From: Clostridiales bacterium UBA1206
GTDB lineage: Bacteria; Bacillota; Clostridia; Oscillospirales; CAG-382
NCBI GenBank assembly: GCA_002310055.1
Contig: DBXS01000035.1
Location: forward strand, 39,457-64,263
Reading direction: 5' to 3'
DNA length: 24,807 bases
Within the stretch, counting starts at the first letter, position 1. Every line of letters starts with the position of its first letter. A program made the position numbers and the translations under genes. The notes below the pieces were generated by a model. The model was not told the DNA's origin, searched no databases, and was given only the letters and a program-made list of their open reading frames with translations. This document shows, one piece after another, positions 1 to 9,914 of this stretch.

Positions 1-320
1 CCCATACCGGCGGTGATGAACACCATATTGGCGCCTTTGATGACGTCGGTGATCTGCTCGATGGATTCTTCGGCGGCTTTTTCGCCGAGTTCGGGGTTGG
101 AACCGGCGCCGTGGCCTTTGGTGACCTTTTCGCCGATCTGGATCTTGGTGGGAGCGAGGGATTTTACAAGGATCTGATTATCGGTATTGATATTGATGTA
201 ATCGACACTTTCGGGATTTATGTTCAGGCTGACCATACGGTTTACCGCATTGCCGCCGCCGCCGCCTACACCTATGACCTTGATTTTTACGTTGGTGCTG
301 AATTCGTTTTCGTTAGGCAT
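1..320 (-). CDS. ftsZ: Second FtsZ (tubulin-like division GTPase), 3' part missing
   Basis: Only the first 106 codons lie in the window; the gene continues past base 1. The start is an ATG at 318-320 with a strong GGAGG at 328-332, and it lies 18 bases after the stop of the preceding ftsZ. The visible part is clearly FtsZ: IKVIGVGGGGNAV at about residues 12-24, the GEKVTKGHGAGSNPELG segment, and an end at ITAGMG just before the expected GGGTGTG signature. It is a distinct paralogue of the upstream FtsZ rather than a recent copy, since many positions differ. One residue is missing from the first nucleotide-binding loop: four Gly plus one Asn, where usual FtsZ has GGGGNNAV or GGGGGNAV. FtsZ polymerises on GTP to form the division ring. 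Whether this paralogue does the same or acts as a regulator or co-polymer is inference. Confidence 0.93.
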   Translation of the reverse strand, partial: MPNENEFSTNVKIKVIGVGGGGGNAVNRMVSLNINPESVDYININTDNQILVKSLAPTKIQIGEKVTKGHGAGSNPELGEKAAEESIEQITDVIKGANMVFITAGM

Positions 321-338
321 GTTATATCCTCCGTAGTA

Positions 339-1412
<1,074 letters not shown>

Positions 1413-1456
1413 TGCTTTTTCCCCTTCCAAGTCATTTAATCACATTACTTTATCGT

Positions 1457-1485
1457 AGTATAAAACAATTTCGCCTTTTTTTCAA
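1457..1485 (-). promoter_or_regulatory. Promoter of ftsZ
   Basis: On the minus strand a TTGAAA -35 (1480-1485) and a TATACT -10 (1457-1462) are separated by 17 bases, in the AT-rich gap between ftsQ and ftsZ. It would let the two ftsZ genes be expressed independently of the long upstream operon. It matches the sigma-A consensus well but is a prediction from sequence only. Confidence 0.7.
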
Positions 1486-1527
1486 TAGTTTTTTTCAAAT
1501 TTTAGCGGAATTATTTATATTTTTTCG

Positions 1528-2349
1528 TCAATTTGTGTCATAAGGCGAAAAAGTCGCCTCTTTTTTGTCGCTCAGATCGAGCAGGCCGGTCTGCTCGTCG
1601 TATATATGTTCCATAATTTTTATAAAGAATCTTATCTTCGCGTCGCAATCCTTTACGTCGCCCAAATACACGCGGATACGACCTTTATAGCCGAAATAAA
1701 TGTCAAAACGCTCGGCGGCTTCTATGTAATCGATATCCTCGCAGAGCGAATACGTCTGCAGCGTCTGCCAGAGCGTCTTGAACGAATCCAGCAGTTTTTT
1801 TTCGGCAAAAGAAAGCTCGCTGCCCACCATACAGTCGGCAACGGTGCCGGCGCTCAGGAACACGAGCTCGTCGGGCGATTCGCCGGCGGGAACGCGTTCG
1901 AGCACTTTGAAATCGTCGGACAGTATATAATCGTCGTTTTCCACGCGCAGCGCGAAAGCGGGCGTTTCCTCGGTGACGGTTATCCGCACCGTGGAAGGGA
2001 TCGACCGCGTGACTTCGACTTCCTTGATATATGGCAGCGCCTCGGTGAGCGCCGTTTCGGCTCCGAGCGAATCGAACCCGTATAAAGGCGCGCCGAAACG
2101 GATACCGCCGTACTGTTCGATATCCGATACTCCGTACCGTTCGGTCCCGACGATATCTATTTTTTTGATCTTGAAGAACACCGTGAAAACCAGCACGAAA
2201 AACGCGGCGAGCGCCGCGACTACCATAAGCGTGTAGACTACGGCGCGGCGGCGGTTCTTGCGCACTCTCGGGCGCTTGAGCGCGTCTTCTTTTATAACGC
2301 GGTTTTCGAGTATTACTTCCTCGTCGTTGAATCTGTTATTTTCCGGCAA
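1528..2349 (-). CDS. divIB: Cell division protein FtsQ/DivIB
   Basis: This 273-residue bitopic membrane protein has a highly basic cytoplasmic N-terminus (KRPRVRKNRRR, about residues 25-35), one transmembrane helix at about 36-59 and an extracytoplasmic POTRA domain at about 60-130 (IKKIDIVGTERYGVSDIEQY onward). This is the FtsQ/DivIB plan; the family bridges FtsL/DivIC and the septal synthase in the divisome. The start is a TTG at 2347-2349, supported by GAGG nine bases upstream and by the 14-base overlap with the murG end. No in-frame ATG precedes the membrane helix. Position after murG and before ftsZ matches B. subtilis, except that murB is missing. Family assignment is firm; exact partners are inferred. 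Confidence 0.93.
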   Translation of the reverse strand: MPENNRFNDEEVILENRVIKEDALKRPRVRKNRRRAVVYTLMVVAALAAFFVLVFTVFFKIKKIDIVGTERYGVSDIEQYGGIRFGAPLYGFDSLGAETALTEALPYIKEVEVTRSIPSTVRITVTEETPAFALRVENDDYILSDDFKVLERVPAGESPDELVFLSAGTVADCMVGSELSFAEKKLLDSFKTLWQTLQTYSLCEDIDYIEAAERFDIYFGYKGRIRVYLGDVKDCDAKIRFFIKIMEHIYDEQTGLLDLSDKKEATFSPYDTN

Positions 2350-3442
2350 GTTTCATTACCTCGCACACTATTTTATCCAGCGCGTCGGGTTTGCCGAACG
2401 AGCGCATTTTTTCCGCCATTGCGTTTCTCTTGGCCCCGTCTTCGGCGAGTTCCAGTATGCACGACGCGAGTTTTTTACCGTCGAGTTCGCTTTCCCTGAA
2501 GACCACGGCGGCGCCGGCGTCTTTGAGCACGACGGCGTTTTTGTACTGGTGGTCTTCCGCCACGTTGGGCGACGGGATGAATATTACAGCCCTTCCCAGG
2601 CAGGCGAGTTCCGAATACGTCATTGCGCCGGCGCGGCTGATGACGATATCGGCCGCCGCCTGCTGAAGCGGCATATCGTATATGTATTCCTGTATCCTGA
2701 ACCCTTCGCGCTTATCGAGTCCTTTTTGTTTTGCAACTTCCGAAAACTCTTCCCAGCCGATGCGGCCTACCGAATGGATCTGCTTTATCTTTGCGTTGTC
2801 TTTGTATATCTCCATTGCGTCCAGGCAGTATTCGTTCACCTTTTCGGCGCCGAGACTGCCGCCGCACGAAAGGACGTAGATCTCGTCGTCTGCTATGCCG
2901 AGCGTGCTGCGCGCCTCTTCGCGGGTAAACGGGTTTTGCTTGACGGGGTTGCCGGTGAGCACGAGCTTGTTCTGCACCGAATCGTCAAAGCGCGGGGACG
3001 ATTCGTCAAAGCTTATGCACACCGTGTCGACGTATTTGGAAAGCTTTTTGGTGGTGACTCCGGGATAGGCGTTCTGCTCCTGGATGAGCGTCTTGACCCC
3101 GAGCTTCGCCGCCGCTTTTACGCAGGGCCAACTGGCGTATCCGCCGGTGCCGATCACTATATCCGGATTAAAACCCTTTATAATCTTTTTGGCTTCTTTG
3201 ACCGAAGTGAACGCTTTGACGAGCGCCTTTATGTTTTTGGGCGAAAGAGAACGCCTAAACCCGTAAACATCGACGGTGTTCAGCTTGTAGCCGGCCGCGG
3301 GGACAAGGCGCGTTTCCATACCGCGGGACGTTCCCGCGAATTCAATAACGGCTTCGGTATCGACCTTTTCAATTCCGTGCGCAATGGCTATGGCGGGGTT
3401 GATGTGTCCGCCCGTACCGCCTCCGCAAAGCAAATATCTCAT
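2336..3442 (-). CDS. murG: MurG, lipid II synthase (GlcNAc transferase)
   Basis: This 368-residue GT28 enzyme transfers GlcNAc from UDP-GlcNAc to lipid I at the inner face of the membrane, giving lipid II. The N-terminal glycine loop GGGTGGH is at residues 7-13. A second glycine-rich loop (SCGGSLGAEKVNEY) follows in the C-terminal half, and SRAGAMTYSELACLGRA contains the UDP-GlcNAc-binding region. The length is normal for the family. The ATG at 3440-3442 overlaps the ftsW stop as ATGA, so the two are probably translationally coupled. Its own end overlaps the start of divIB by 14 bases. FtsW next to MurG fits the use of lipid II by the septal synthase. Confidence 0.98.
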   Translation of the reverse strand: MRYLLCGGGTGGHINPAIAIAHGIEKVDTEAVIEFAGTSRGMETRLVPAAGYKLNTVDVYGFRRSLSPKNIKALVKAFTSVKEAKKIIKGFNPDIVIGTGGYASWPCVKAAAKLGVKTLIQEQNAYPGVTTKKLSKYVDTVCISFDESSPRFDDSVQNKLVLTGNPVKQNPFTREEARSTLGIADDEIYVLSCGGSLGAEKVNEYCLDAMEIYKDNAKIKQIHSVGRIGWEEFSEVAKQKGLDKREGFRIQEYIYDMPLQQAAADIVISRAGAMTYSELACLGRAVIFIPSPNVAEDHQYKNAVVLKDAGAAVVFRESELDGKKLASCILELAEDGAKRNAMAEKMRSFGKPDALDKIVCEVMKLAGK

Positions 3443-4692
3443 TTATCCGTTCCCCTTTCGGTATAAGAATATCTTGAAAACGAAAGGACTATGCCCATTT
3501 CGACAAGCGACATTATCAGCGCGGTGCCGCCGTAGCTGAAGAACGGCAGGCTTATGCCGGTGGCGGGAAGCGTCCCGGTCACGACGCCGATATTGAATAT
3601 GACCTGCATCGCGAGCTTGATCATAAGACCGTAGATGACCATCTGGCAGAACTTGTCGCGGCAGTTGCGCGCTATGATGAATCCGCGTATTATGAGCGCG
3701 GCGAATAAACCTATGACCGCAACTGCGCCGACAAAGCCGAATTCTTCGCAAAGTATGGCGAATATGTAGTCGTTCTGCGGTTCGGGGAGATAGCCGTGTT
3801 TCTGCATCGACTGCCCGAGCCCGACTCCCCAGACTCCGCCCGAGGATATGGCGTATATCGACTGCGCCGGCTGCCATCCCGCCCATCCGGTGGCGTCGTC
3901 GCGCATATATTTGAAAGGATCTTTCCAAACGAGCAGGCGCGTATACGCGTGCCCTAAGAATTTTTTGATCAGACTCCAGTTTATGATGGTATCGATATTA
4001 GTTACCGCGAACACGCCGACCGCGACCGGCAAGCCGCCGAAACATCCCACCCACCAGAGATTGCTGCCGCCGATAAACATCATTGCGAAAATTATGACGT
4101 ACGTGATTATGGTAGCGGAAAGGTGGCTTTGCAAAACGAGTAAAAGGCAGCCGATGATTGCAAACGCGATGAACGGCAGTACTCCGAACCGGAACTTTTT
4201 GATCTTTTCGGTATTGTTCGCTATGACCTTGGCGCAGACCAGTATCGTAGCGAATTTGAGCACTTCTGAAGGTTGAAAACGTATAGGACCGATATCTATC
4301 CAGCGCTGCGCGCCGTGCTTTGCGACGCCCATTACGTACACCGCGGCGTTGAGCGCCACCGCCAGCAGATAAACGAGCCACGCGTATTTTTTGACCCAGC
4401 GGTCCGGGATATGTATGGCGAGCATCATCACGGCGAGCCCGACGACTATCCATATTATCTGTTTTTTGGAAAAATAATAACTGTCGCCGTAGCGCGTCTG
4501 TGCGAACGAATAGCTTGCGGTGAACACCATTACCGTGCCGAGCGCGAGCAGAATGATGAGCAAAAAGAGAAAAGGCCTGTCGATGCCGCCTATCCAGCGG
4601 ATCAGCACGTTTTCGCTCTTTTCGCGTTCGGGCGCGGAAGACGGCGCGGGAAGTTCTGCATTATTCACTTTGGTAAGCTTGTCGTTCTGCAT
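3439..4692 (-). CDS. ftsW: SEDS peptidoglycan polymerase FtsW
   Basis: This 417-residue polytopic SEDS protein has a polar N-terminal tail of about 35 residues followed by roughly ten membrane segments. Family signatures are visible: RFQPSEVLKFA, HGYLPEPQNDYIFA in the large extracellular loop with the presumed catalytic Asp at 308, and LPATGISLPFFSYGGTALI near the end. FtsW/SpoVE proteins polymerise lipid II into glycan strands together with a class B PBP, here encoded at 7085-9295. The ATG at 4690-4692 has AAGGG upstream. It follows mraY after a 27-base gap, where B. subtilis would have murD. It could be called SpoVE rather than FtsW, and the sequence cannot decide between vegetative and sporulation roles. 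Confidence 0.96.
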   Translation of the reverse strand: MQNDKLTKVNNAELPAPSSAPEREKSENVLIRWIGGIDRPFLFLLIILLALGTVMVFTASYSFAQTRYGDSYYFSKKQIIWIVVGLAVMMLAIHIPDRWVKKYAWLVYLLAVALNAAVYVMGVAKHGAQRWIDIGPIRFQPSEVLKFATILVCAKVIANNTEKIKKFRFGVLPFIAFAIIGCLLLVLQSHLSATIITYVIIFAMMFIGGSNLWWVGCFGGLPVAVGVFAVTNIDTIINWSLIKKFLGHAYTRLLVWKDPFKYMRDDATGWAGWQPAQSIYAISSGGVWGVGLGQSMQKHGYLPEPQNDYIFAILCEEFGFVGAVAVIGLFAALIIRGFIIARNCRDKFCQMVIYGLMIKLAMQVIFNIGVVTGTLPATGISLPFFSYGGTALIMSLVEMGIVLSFSRYSYTERGTDK

Positions 4693-4719
4693 ATCGGTTC
4701 CCTTTTTGTGAAAAACTTA

Positions 4720-5718
4720 TCAAATAACGAACGGCGCGAAGACGAATATATAGGCGAGCGCGCAGACTGCGGCGGTCACCGCGAGGAAGATCGCCATTAT
4801 TCTGACTTCGCTGAGTCCGCAGAGTTCGAGATGATGGTGTATAGGCGCCATTTTGAAGAATCGTTTTTTGCCGTGAGTGGCTTTGAATACCAGCACCTGT
4901 ATAAGCACCGAGAGGCCTTCCAGGACGTAGACGAGCCCGATGAATACCATAACGAGCGGTCTGCCGAGTCGCATCGCGCAGCCGACGAGCATGGCGCCCA
5001 GAAACAGCGATCCGGTATCGCCCATAAAGACTTTTGCGGGGAAAAAGTTGAAAATCAAGAAAGCGATCAGCGCGCCGCCCAGAGCCGCCTCGGTTAGATA
5101 GAGATCTATCAATTCGGCGTTGATACCGACTATCACGAAAAGCGCCGCGATCACGAACGCAACGCTGCCGGCAAGCCCGTCGAGGCCGTCGGTCAGGTTG
5201 GCAGTATTAATTATGTAAACTATTATGACGCCGATCAGCACGTAGTAGAACCAGCCGAGATCGACGGTCTGGCCCGAAAAAGGCAGCGGAATGACCGTAT
5301 TGATACAGCCGGTAAGGCGCAGCGACGCGAGATAAGCCGCGGTCACGGTCACCTGGAGCACGAGTTTTTGGACGACGGTAAGGCCTTCGTTGCGCTTTTT
5401 GAAAAGCTTTACGTAGTCGTCAACAAAGCCTATAGCGGCGTTAAGTATTGCAAAACAAAGGTTTATTGGGAAAAACATACCCGTTTTGTCGAACGTGCCG
5501 CTCAAGTAAAGTCCGCCGACGGTAAGCGCCATGGCGGTTATGAAAAACAGACCGCCCATCGTCGGCGTGCCTTCTTTGGACTTGTGCCACTTGGGCCCGA
5601 TCTCGAGAATCTTCTGCCCGAGTTTGACGCGGCGAAGCACGGGAATAAAGATTATGTAAAGTAAAAGAGATATTGCGAACGAGATCCCAAACGAGAGTAT
5701 CAATCCGAGATAGTTCAT
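4720..5718 (-). CDS. mraY: MraY, phospho-MurNAc-pentapeptide transferase
   Basis: This integral membrane enzyme of 332 residues moves phospho-MurNAc-pentapeptide from UDP to undecaprenyl phosphate, making lipid I. Signature elements are intact: the Asp pair in GFVDDYVKL (100-101), NLTDGLDGLAG (174-184), FMGDTGSLFLG (231-241) and the His cluster APIHHHLELCG (about 291-301). Around ten hydrophobic helices match the family. The start ATG overlaps the murF stop as ATGA, which indicates coupling. Lipid I made here would pass to MurG encoded two genes downstream. Confidence 0.98.
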   Translation of the reverse strand: MNYLGLILSFGISFAISLLLYIIFIPVLRRVKLGQKILEIGPKWHKSKEGTPTMGGLFFITAMALTVGGLYLSGTFDKTGMFFPINLCFAILNAAIGFVDDYVKLFKKRNEGLTVVQKLVLQVTVTAAYLASLRLTGCINTVIPLPFSGQTVDLGWFYYVLIGVIIVYIINTANLTDGLDGLAGSVAFVIAALFVIVGINAELIDLYLTEAALGGALIAFLIFNFFPAKVFMGDTGSLFLGAMLVGCAMRLGRPLVMVFIGLVYVLEGLSVLIQVLVFKATHGKKRFFKMAPIHHHLELCGLSEVRIMAIFLAVTAAVCALAYIFVFAPFVI

Positions 5719-7085
5719 AATCCAGCTTCCTTTATTATTTTTTCAAGCCCCACGCCGCGGCTCGCCTTGAAGAGCACGACGTCGCCGGGAGCAAGCAATC
5801 CTTTAATGTATTCTGCCGCTTCGGATTTTTGATCGAGATCAAAGCACTTTACTCTCTTTGCGCGGCAGGCGTCGGAAAAAACGTTGGCGTAATACCCGAC
5901 GTAAATGATGATATCGGCGTGGAATTCCGCAGAAAGAGCGATCTCTTCGTGCAGCGATTCACTGTTGTCGCCCAGTTCGAGCATATCACCGAGCACGGCG
6001 ATTTTTCTGGACCTGCCGAACCTTTCGAGCACCTCCAGCGCCGCTTTCATCGATTCCGGCGAGGCGTTGTAGCAATCCGCTATGACTATCACGCCGTCTT
6101 TCATATAAGTGCGCAGCCGGTCGCCGTACGGAACGTATCTGCCCAGCGCGGTAGCCGCGATCTCGGGATCTACTCCGTTCAGCACGCCCGCAGCAAAAGC
6201 GTAAGTCGCGTTTTTAGCCATATGATTGCCGGGAACGTATATGTGGACGTCGTAAGTGCGCGACCTGTTAGTCACCTTAAAATCGTTGCGTCGGAAAAGA
6301 TTTTCGTCACGTTTGTCGTTTTTGTAATCGGTCGTGATCCTGAAATCGCATCTTTCGGAAAAGCCGCAGTAGACGGGCTTGTAATCAGTCAGTTTTTCGC
6401 GCATTGCGTAATCGGCGTCGGAATCCCCGTCGAGTATGACGTATCCGCCTTTTTCCTGACCGTCCAGAATGCCGTATTTTTCTTTTCTTATATTGTCGCG
6501 TGTATGAAAATGCTCGAGGTGGGAACTGCCGATACATGTTATGACAGAAACGGAAGGATGCACTATATTGGAAAGATATGATATTTCGCCGAAATCGGAG
6601 CTGCCCAGCTCGAACACCGCGTATTCATACGAAGGCACCAGTCTGACGACCGTCGTAGGCAGGCCGATGGTGCTGTTCTTATTCCCTTTAGGCACGTAAG
6701 TGTTGTACGTGGAAGAAAGCACTTCGCCGATCATATCTTTGGTGGTGGTCTTCCCTACGCTGCCGGTGACCGCCACGACTTTTGTGCCGGCGGCGTGCTT
6801 TTCTCGCCACCATCTCGCGAGGTCGCCGAGCGCGCGCTCGGTGTTTTTGACGAGTATGTTTTCGCCGGTGAAAAACCTTTTATCGGAAACGACGCAGGGA
6901 AAGCCCTTTTCGTTCATTTCCGCGACGAAAACGTGCCCGTTGACGCGCTCGCCCGGGAGCGCGAAAAACATACCGCCCTCGAACGATTCGCGCGAATCGG
7001 TAAACATCCCCGCTATTGTTTTTTCGCCGCTTCCGCGGTATTCGCCGTTCATGGCGCAGGCCGCTTCTTTTATGTTCAAAAGCAT
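5715..7085 (-). CDS. murF: MurF, UDP-MurNAc-tripeptide:D-Ala-D-Ala ligase
   Basis: This 456-residue Mur ligase adds D-Ala-D-Ala to the UDP-MurNAc-tripeptide in the cytoplasm, using ATP. The N-terminal substrate domain covers about residues 1-95. The ATP-binding loop TGSVGKTTTK is at 107-116, the central domain follows, and the C-terminal domain includes DCYNASPESMKAAL and LGDMLELGDNS, typical of MurF rather than MurE or MurD. The ATG at 7083-7085 shares one base with the PBP stop (TAATG) and has AGAGG upstream. The end overlaps mraY. The preceding ligase gene, murE, normally found between the PBP and murF, is absent here and must be elsewhere in the genome. Confidence 0.97.
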   Translation of the reverse strand: MLLNIKEAACAMNGEYRGSGEKTIAGMFTDSRESFEGGMFFALPGERVNGHVFVAEMNEKGFPCVVSDKRFFTGENILVKNTERALGDLARWWREKHAAGTKVVAVTGSVGKTTTKDMIGEVLSSTYNTYVPKGNKNSTIGLPTTVVRLVPSYEYAVFELGSSDFGEISYLSNIVHPSVSVITCIGSSHLEHFHTRDNIRKEKYGILDGQEKGGYVILDGDSDADYAMREKLTDYKPVYCGFSERCDFRITTDYKNDKRDENLFRRNDFKVTNRSRTYDVHIYVPGNHMAKNATYAFAAGVLNGVDPEIAATALGRYVPYGDRLRTYMKDGVIVIADCYNASPESMKAALEVLERFGRSRKIAVLGDMLELGDNSESLHEEIALSAEFHADIIIYVGYYANVFSDACRAKRVKCFDLDQKSEAAEYIKGLLAPGDVVLFKASRGVGLEKIIKEAGL

Positions 7086-9295
7086 TACTGTATATCCTCT
7101 TTATAGTTGAATGATACGTATATCACGGAACCGACGTTGACCTGTTCGCCTACTCTGACAGACTGCGATATAGCGTAGCAGTTTGCGAATTCCCTGTTGT
7201 ATATACCTTCGACAATAACGTTCACCTTCTGGTTCTTCGCCCAATCGAACACCTGCTGAGGAGTCATGCCGGCGAGGTCTTTGACGCGGACTTTATCGAC
7301 AGAATGGTCTTTTTCGGTGTAAAGAATCACGGTGCCGCCTTCGGTGATGGTGGTGCCGAGACGCGGGAGCTGATCCGCGACGGTGGAGCCCGAACCTTTT
7401 ACGACGCAGTGGAGCCCCGCCGCTTCAACGGCGTACCTGGCTCTTTCTATGTCCGCCGAAGTGTAATCGTCTACTTTTAATGTCTTTATGTTGTTTTCGT
7501 TGCTCGGGAGTATTTCGAGATAAGGCAAAACTTCAGAAAGCACCGAGGATATGACGGGAGCGGCGAGCTGACTGCCGTATATCTTTCCGCTGGTGGGTTC
7601 GTCGACCACAACGAGGATGGCGATCTCTGGATCTTCCGCAGGCGCGAAAGAGACGCAGCTGCCTATGTAATACTTTTCATCGGGTTTGGCGTCCGCGCGC
7701 GCCATCTTCTGCGACGTGCCGGTCTTGGACGAGATATTATAACCCGAGACGGCGGCGTTTTTAGTCGAATTGACGAGCATCTTCAGAATGGTGTCGGCGG
7801 TCTCTTTGCTGATTACGGCACGCTTGGTGGTGTATTTGTCCTCGTTCACCACGGTGCCGTCCGGCATTATATAACCCTTTATAATGTGCGGAGTCACGAT
7901 ATATCCGCCGTTGGCGATACTGCTGACAGCTGCGATGTGCTGAAGCATATTGACCGACATCGACTGACCGAAGCTGCAGTTGGCGAGCGTGAGCTGGTTG
8001 CTCAGGTCGGAATAATAAATACTCCTGGCTTCGCCGGTGATATCGGAATTGACGGTTTCGGTATAGCCGAACGCCTTGAAATACTTGGAAAACAGTTCGC
8101 CGCCTATCTTAAGCCCCATCTGCACGAAAGCGGGGTTGCACGAATTGACGAGCGCCTGGGAAACCGTCTGTACGCCGTGCGCTTTTTTGGAATGGCAATG
8201 GATGGTATGCCCGAGCACCGTGTATTCGGTGGTGCAGGTGAACGTGCTGTCGGTGGTGAACACGCCTTCTTCGAGCCCTATTGCCGTCGTGATGATCTTA
8301 AAAGTGGAGCCCGGCTCGTAAAGCTCGCTTGCGACTTTGTTCTTCCAGAGATCGTACAGAAGCGAACTGCGGTAAGCCGCCTTTTCCTCGTCGGTGCCCT
8401 TGAACGCTTCGTATTTTTCGAGATAAGATCCGGTAAGTTCGGTATAATTGTTAAGGTCGTATTCGTCAATGGAAGAGCAGGCAAGTATCTCGCCGGTCTT
8501 GACGTCCATTATTATCCCGCGGCAGCCGCAGGTCGGCTTGTGAAGCTCGTAGCATTCTTTGAGATACTTGGTAAGGATCGACTGGATGGTGTAATCTATG
8601 GTCGTTATAATATGTTCGCCGTTCTGCGCGTCGATATAGCTTTCGTACTGGAACGGCAGGTCGTTGCCCTGCCCGTCCTGCCCCTGGATCGCCCTGCCGT
8701 TGACGCCGCTGAGCTGCTCGTTATACGTTTTTTCGATTCCGTCAAGTCCGGTGTTTTCGGCGCCCACGAATCCGATGACGTGCGAAGCGAGCGTGCCGTA
8801 CGGATATACTCGCTTGGTGCCTTCTTCAAGGCAAACCTGCAGCGAAAGCTTGTTTTCGGCGATGAATTCGCGCACTTCCATCTCGACGTCTTCTTCGAGA
8901 TTCTTCTTGATTATTTGGTATTTGGAATACTTGCGTTCTGCTTTTTCGAGGATCTCCGATCTTTCGACTCCGAGTATGCGCGAAAGCCCGTCGGCTATAA
9001 GCTGCGCCTGCGCGTCGTCCGCGATATCCTGCGGCGAGATGAAAACGGTCTGCACCGTGGTGCTCGTGGCGAGCAGTTTGTTGTTGCGGTCGTATATATT
9101 GCCGCGTTTCGCCTGTATGGTTATCTCCGTGGTGTACTGATCTGTCGCCGCGTTTTTGTTCTTTTCGGAATCGACTATCTGCAGTATGGCGAGACGATAT
9201 ATCAGATAACAAAGACATAGCAAGAGGAACGCCGCCATGAAGCGTCCTCTTGCCAGTATGACTTTGCTTGTGCAATTTTCGTTTTGATTATTCAT
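7085..9295 (-). CDS. ftsI: Class B penicillin-binding protein with PASTA domains (FtsI/SpoVD type)
   Basis: This is a 736-residue transpeptidase anchored by one N-terminal membrane helix (about residues 18-40). The PBP dimerisation domain starts around the conserved RGNIYDRN. The transpeptidase domain has all three active-site motifs: STFK with the nucleophile Ser330, SCN at 385-387 and KTGT at 524-527. Two PASTA-like repeats form the C-terminus (about 610-736). It cross-links septal peptidoglycan together with FtsW. PASTA tails are typical of PBP2B and SpoVD of Bacillota, and the sequence does not separate vegetative from sporulation use. The ATG at 9293-9295 has AGGAG at optimal distance. 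A 12-residue N-terminal extension to an upstream start would swallow that ribosome site and is rejected. Confidence 0.96.
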   Translation of the reverse strand: MNNQNENCTSKVILARGRFMAAFLLLCLCYLIYRLAILQIVDSEKNKNAATDQYTTEITIQAKRGNIYDRNNKLLATSTTVQTVFISPQDIADDAQAQLIADGLSRILGVERSEILEKAERKYSKYQIIKKNLEEDVEMEVREFIAENKLSLQVCLEEGTKRVYPYGTLASHVIGFVGAENTGLDGIEKTYNEQLSGVNGRAIQGQDGQGNDLPFQYESYIDAQNGEHIITTIDYTIQSILTKYLKECYELHKPTCGCRGIIMDVKTGEILACSSIDEYDLNNYTELTGSYLEKYEAFKGTDEEKAAYRSSLLYDLWKNKVASELYEPGSTFKIITTAIGLEEGVFTTDSTFTCTTEYTVLGHTIHCHSKKAHGVQTVSQALVNSCNPAFVQMGLKIGGELFSKYFKAFGYTETVNSDITGEARSIYYSDLSNQLTLANCSFGQSMSVNMLQHIAAVSSIANGGYIVTPHIIKGYIMPDGTVVNEDKYTTKRAVISKETADTILKMLVNSTKNAAVSGYNISSKTGTSQKMARADAKPDEKYYIGSCVSFAPAEDPEIAILVVVDEPTSGKIYGSQLAAPVISSVLSEVLPYLEILPSNENNIKTLKVDDYTSADIERARYAVEAAGLHCVVKGSGSTVADQLPRLGTTITEGGTVILYTEKDHSVDKVRVKDLAGMTPQQVFDWAKNQKVNVIVEGIYNREFANCYAISQSVRVGEQVNVGSVIYVSFNYKEDIQ

Positions 9296-9368
9296 ATTTT
9301 TTCTCCTGACAAATGCCCGGCGCGTTTTCACATAATAAAAATATGGACGGGCAGCTGAAAATATGATG

Positions 9369-9881
9369 TCAGTCGAAGAAATCCCTGAACACCTCGCCGA
9401 AGCCGGCGAGCAGCACGCCTATGCCGTTTTCGTCGCCGTCGTCGTATTTATACGTATCGCCGCCGTTTTCAGGGAGCGCAGTTATGTTGATCCTGGTAAG
9501 CCCCGCGGCCTTGACCATACCGAGTTCCTCGGTGGCGTATTCTTCTATTTCAACGAGGTCGTTCTTCTTTTCGAGCCTTACCTTCAGTTTAGAAGCGGTC
9601 TTCTGCAGTTCGGTGAGCTCATCGCGGAGTTCGGCGATCTGCGCGTTGTAGCTGTCGACTTCCGCATAGTTCATTACCAGAAAAACAAAAAGCAGAGTTA
9701 CGGCGCAAATGGTGAAGATAATGCCCAAAGGCAGCGGAGTCTTGCTCTTCTTGCGATGTTCGATAACGGTAACTTTTTCGCTTTTGCCGCTTTTTACGAC
9801 AGATGAAGAGCCGGAACGTGCCGGAGCGATATTATTCGACCCTTTGATTATAGCATTGTTGTTTGTAGTTTTCTTTTCCAT
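9369..9881 (-). CDS. ftsL: FtsL/DivIC-like septum formation protein
   Basis: This 170-residue protein lies between rsmH and the PBP gene, the standard place of ftsL. It has a long polar and basic cytoplasmic tail (about 1-50, rich in Asn, Ser and Lys), one transmembrane helix (about 51-71) and then a coiled coil (about 74-112, with AQIAELRDELTELQK showing leucine heptads). An acidic, glycine-containing tail follows. FtsL and DivIC form a complex with DivIB that activates FtsW and the PBP. Sequence is poorly conserved in this family, so the call rests on topology plus position. AGAGG precedes the ATG at 9879-9881. It is longer than B. subtilis FtsL because of both tails. Confidence 0.86.
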   Translation of the reverse strand: MEKKTTNNNAIIKGSNNIAPARSGSSSVVKSGKSEKVTVIEHRKKSKTPLPLGIIFTICAVTLLFVFLVMNYAEVDSYNAQIAELRDELTELQKTASKLKVRLEKKNDLVEIEEYATEELGMVKAAGLTRINITALPENGGDTYKYDDGDENGIGVLLAGFGEVFRDFFD

Positions 9882-9914
9882 TTCGGTACCTCTGTTTGAA
9901 TAATACGTAAACTT

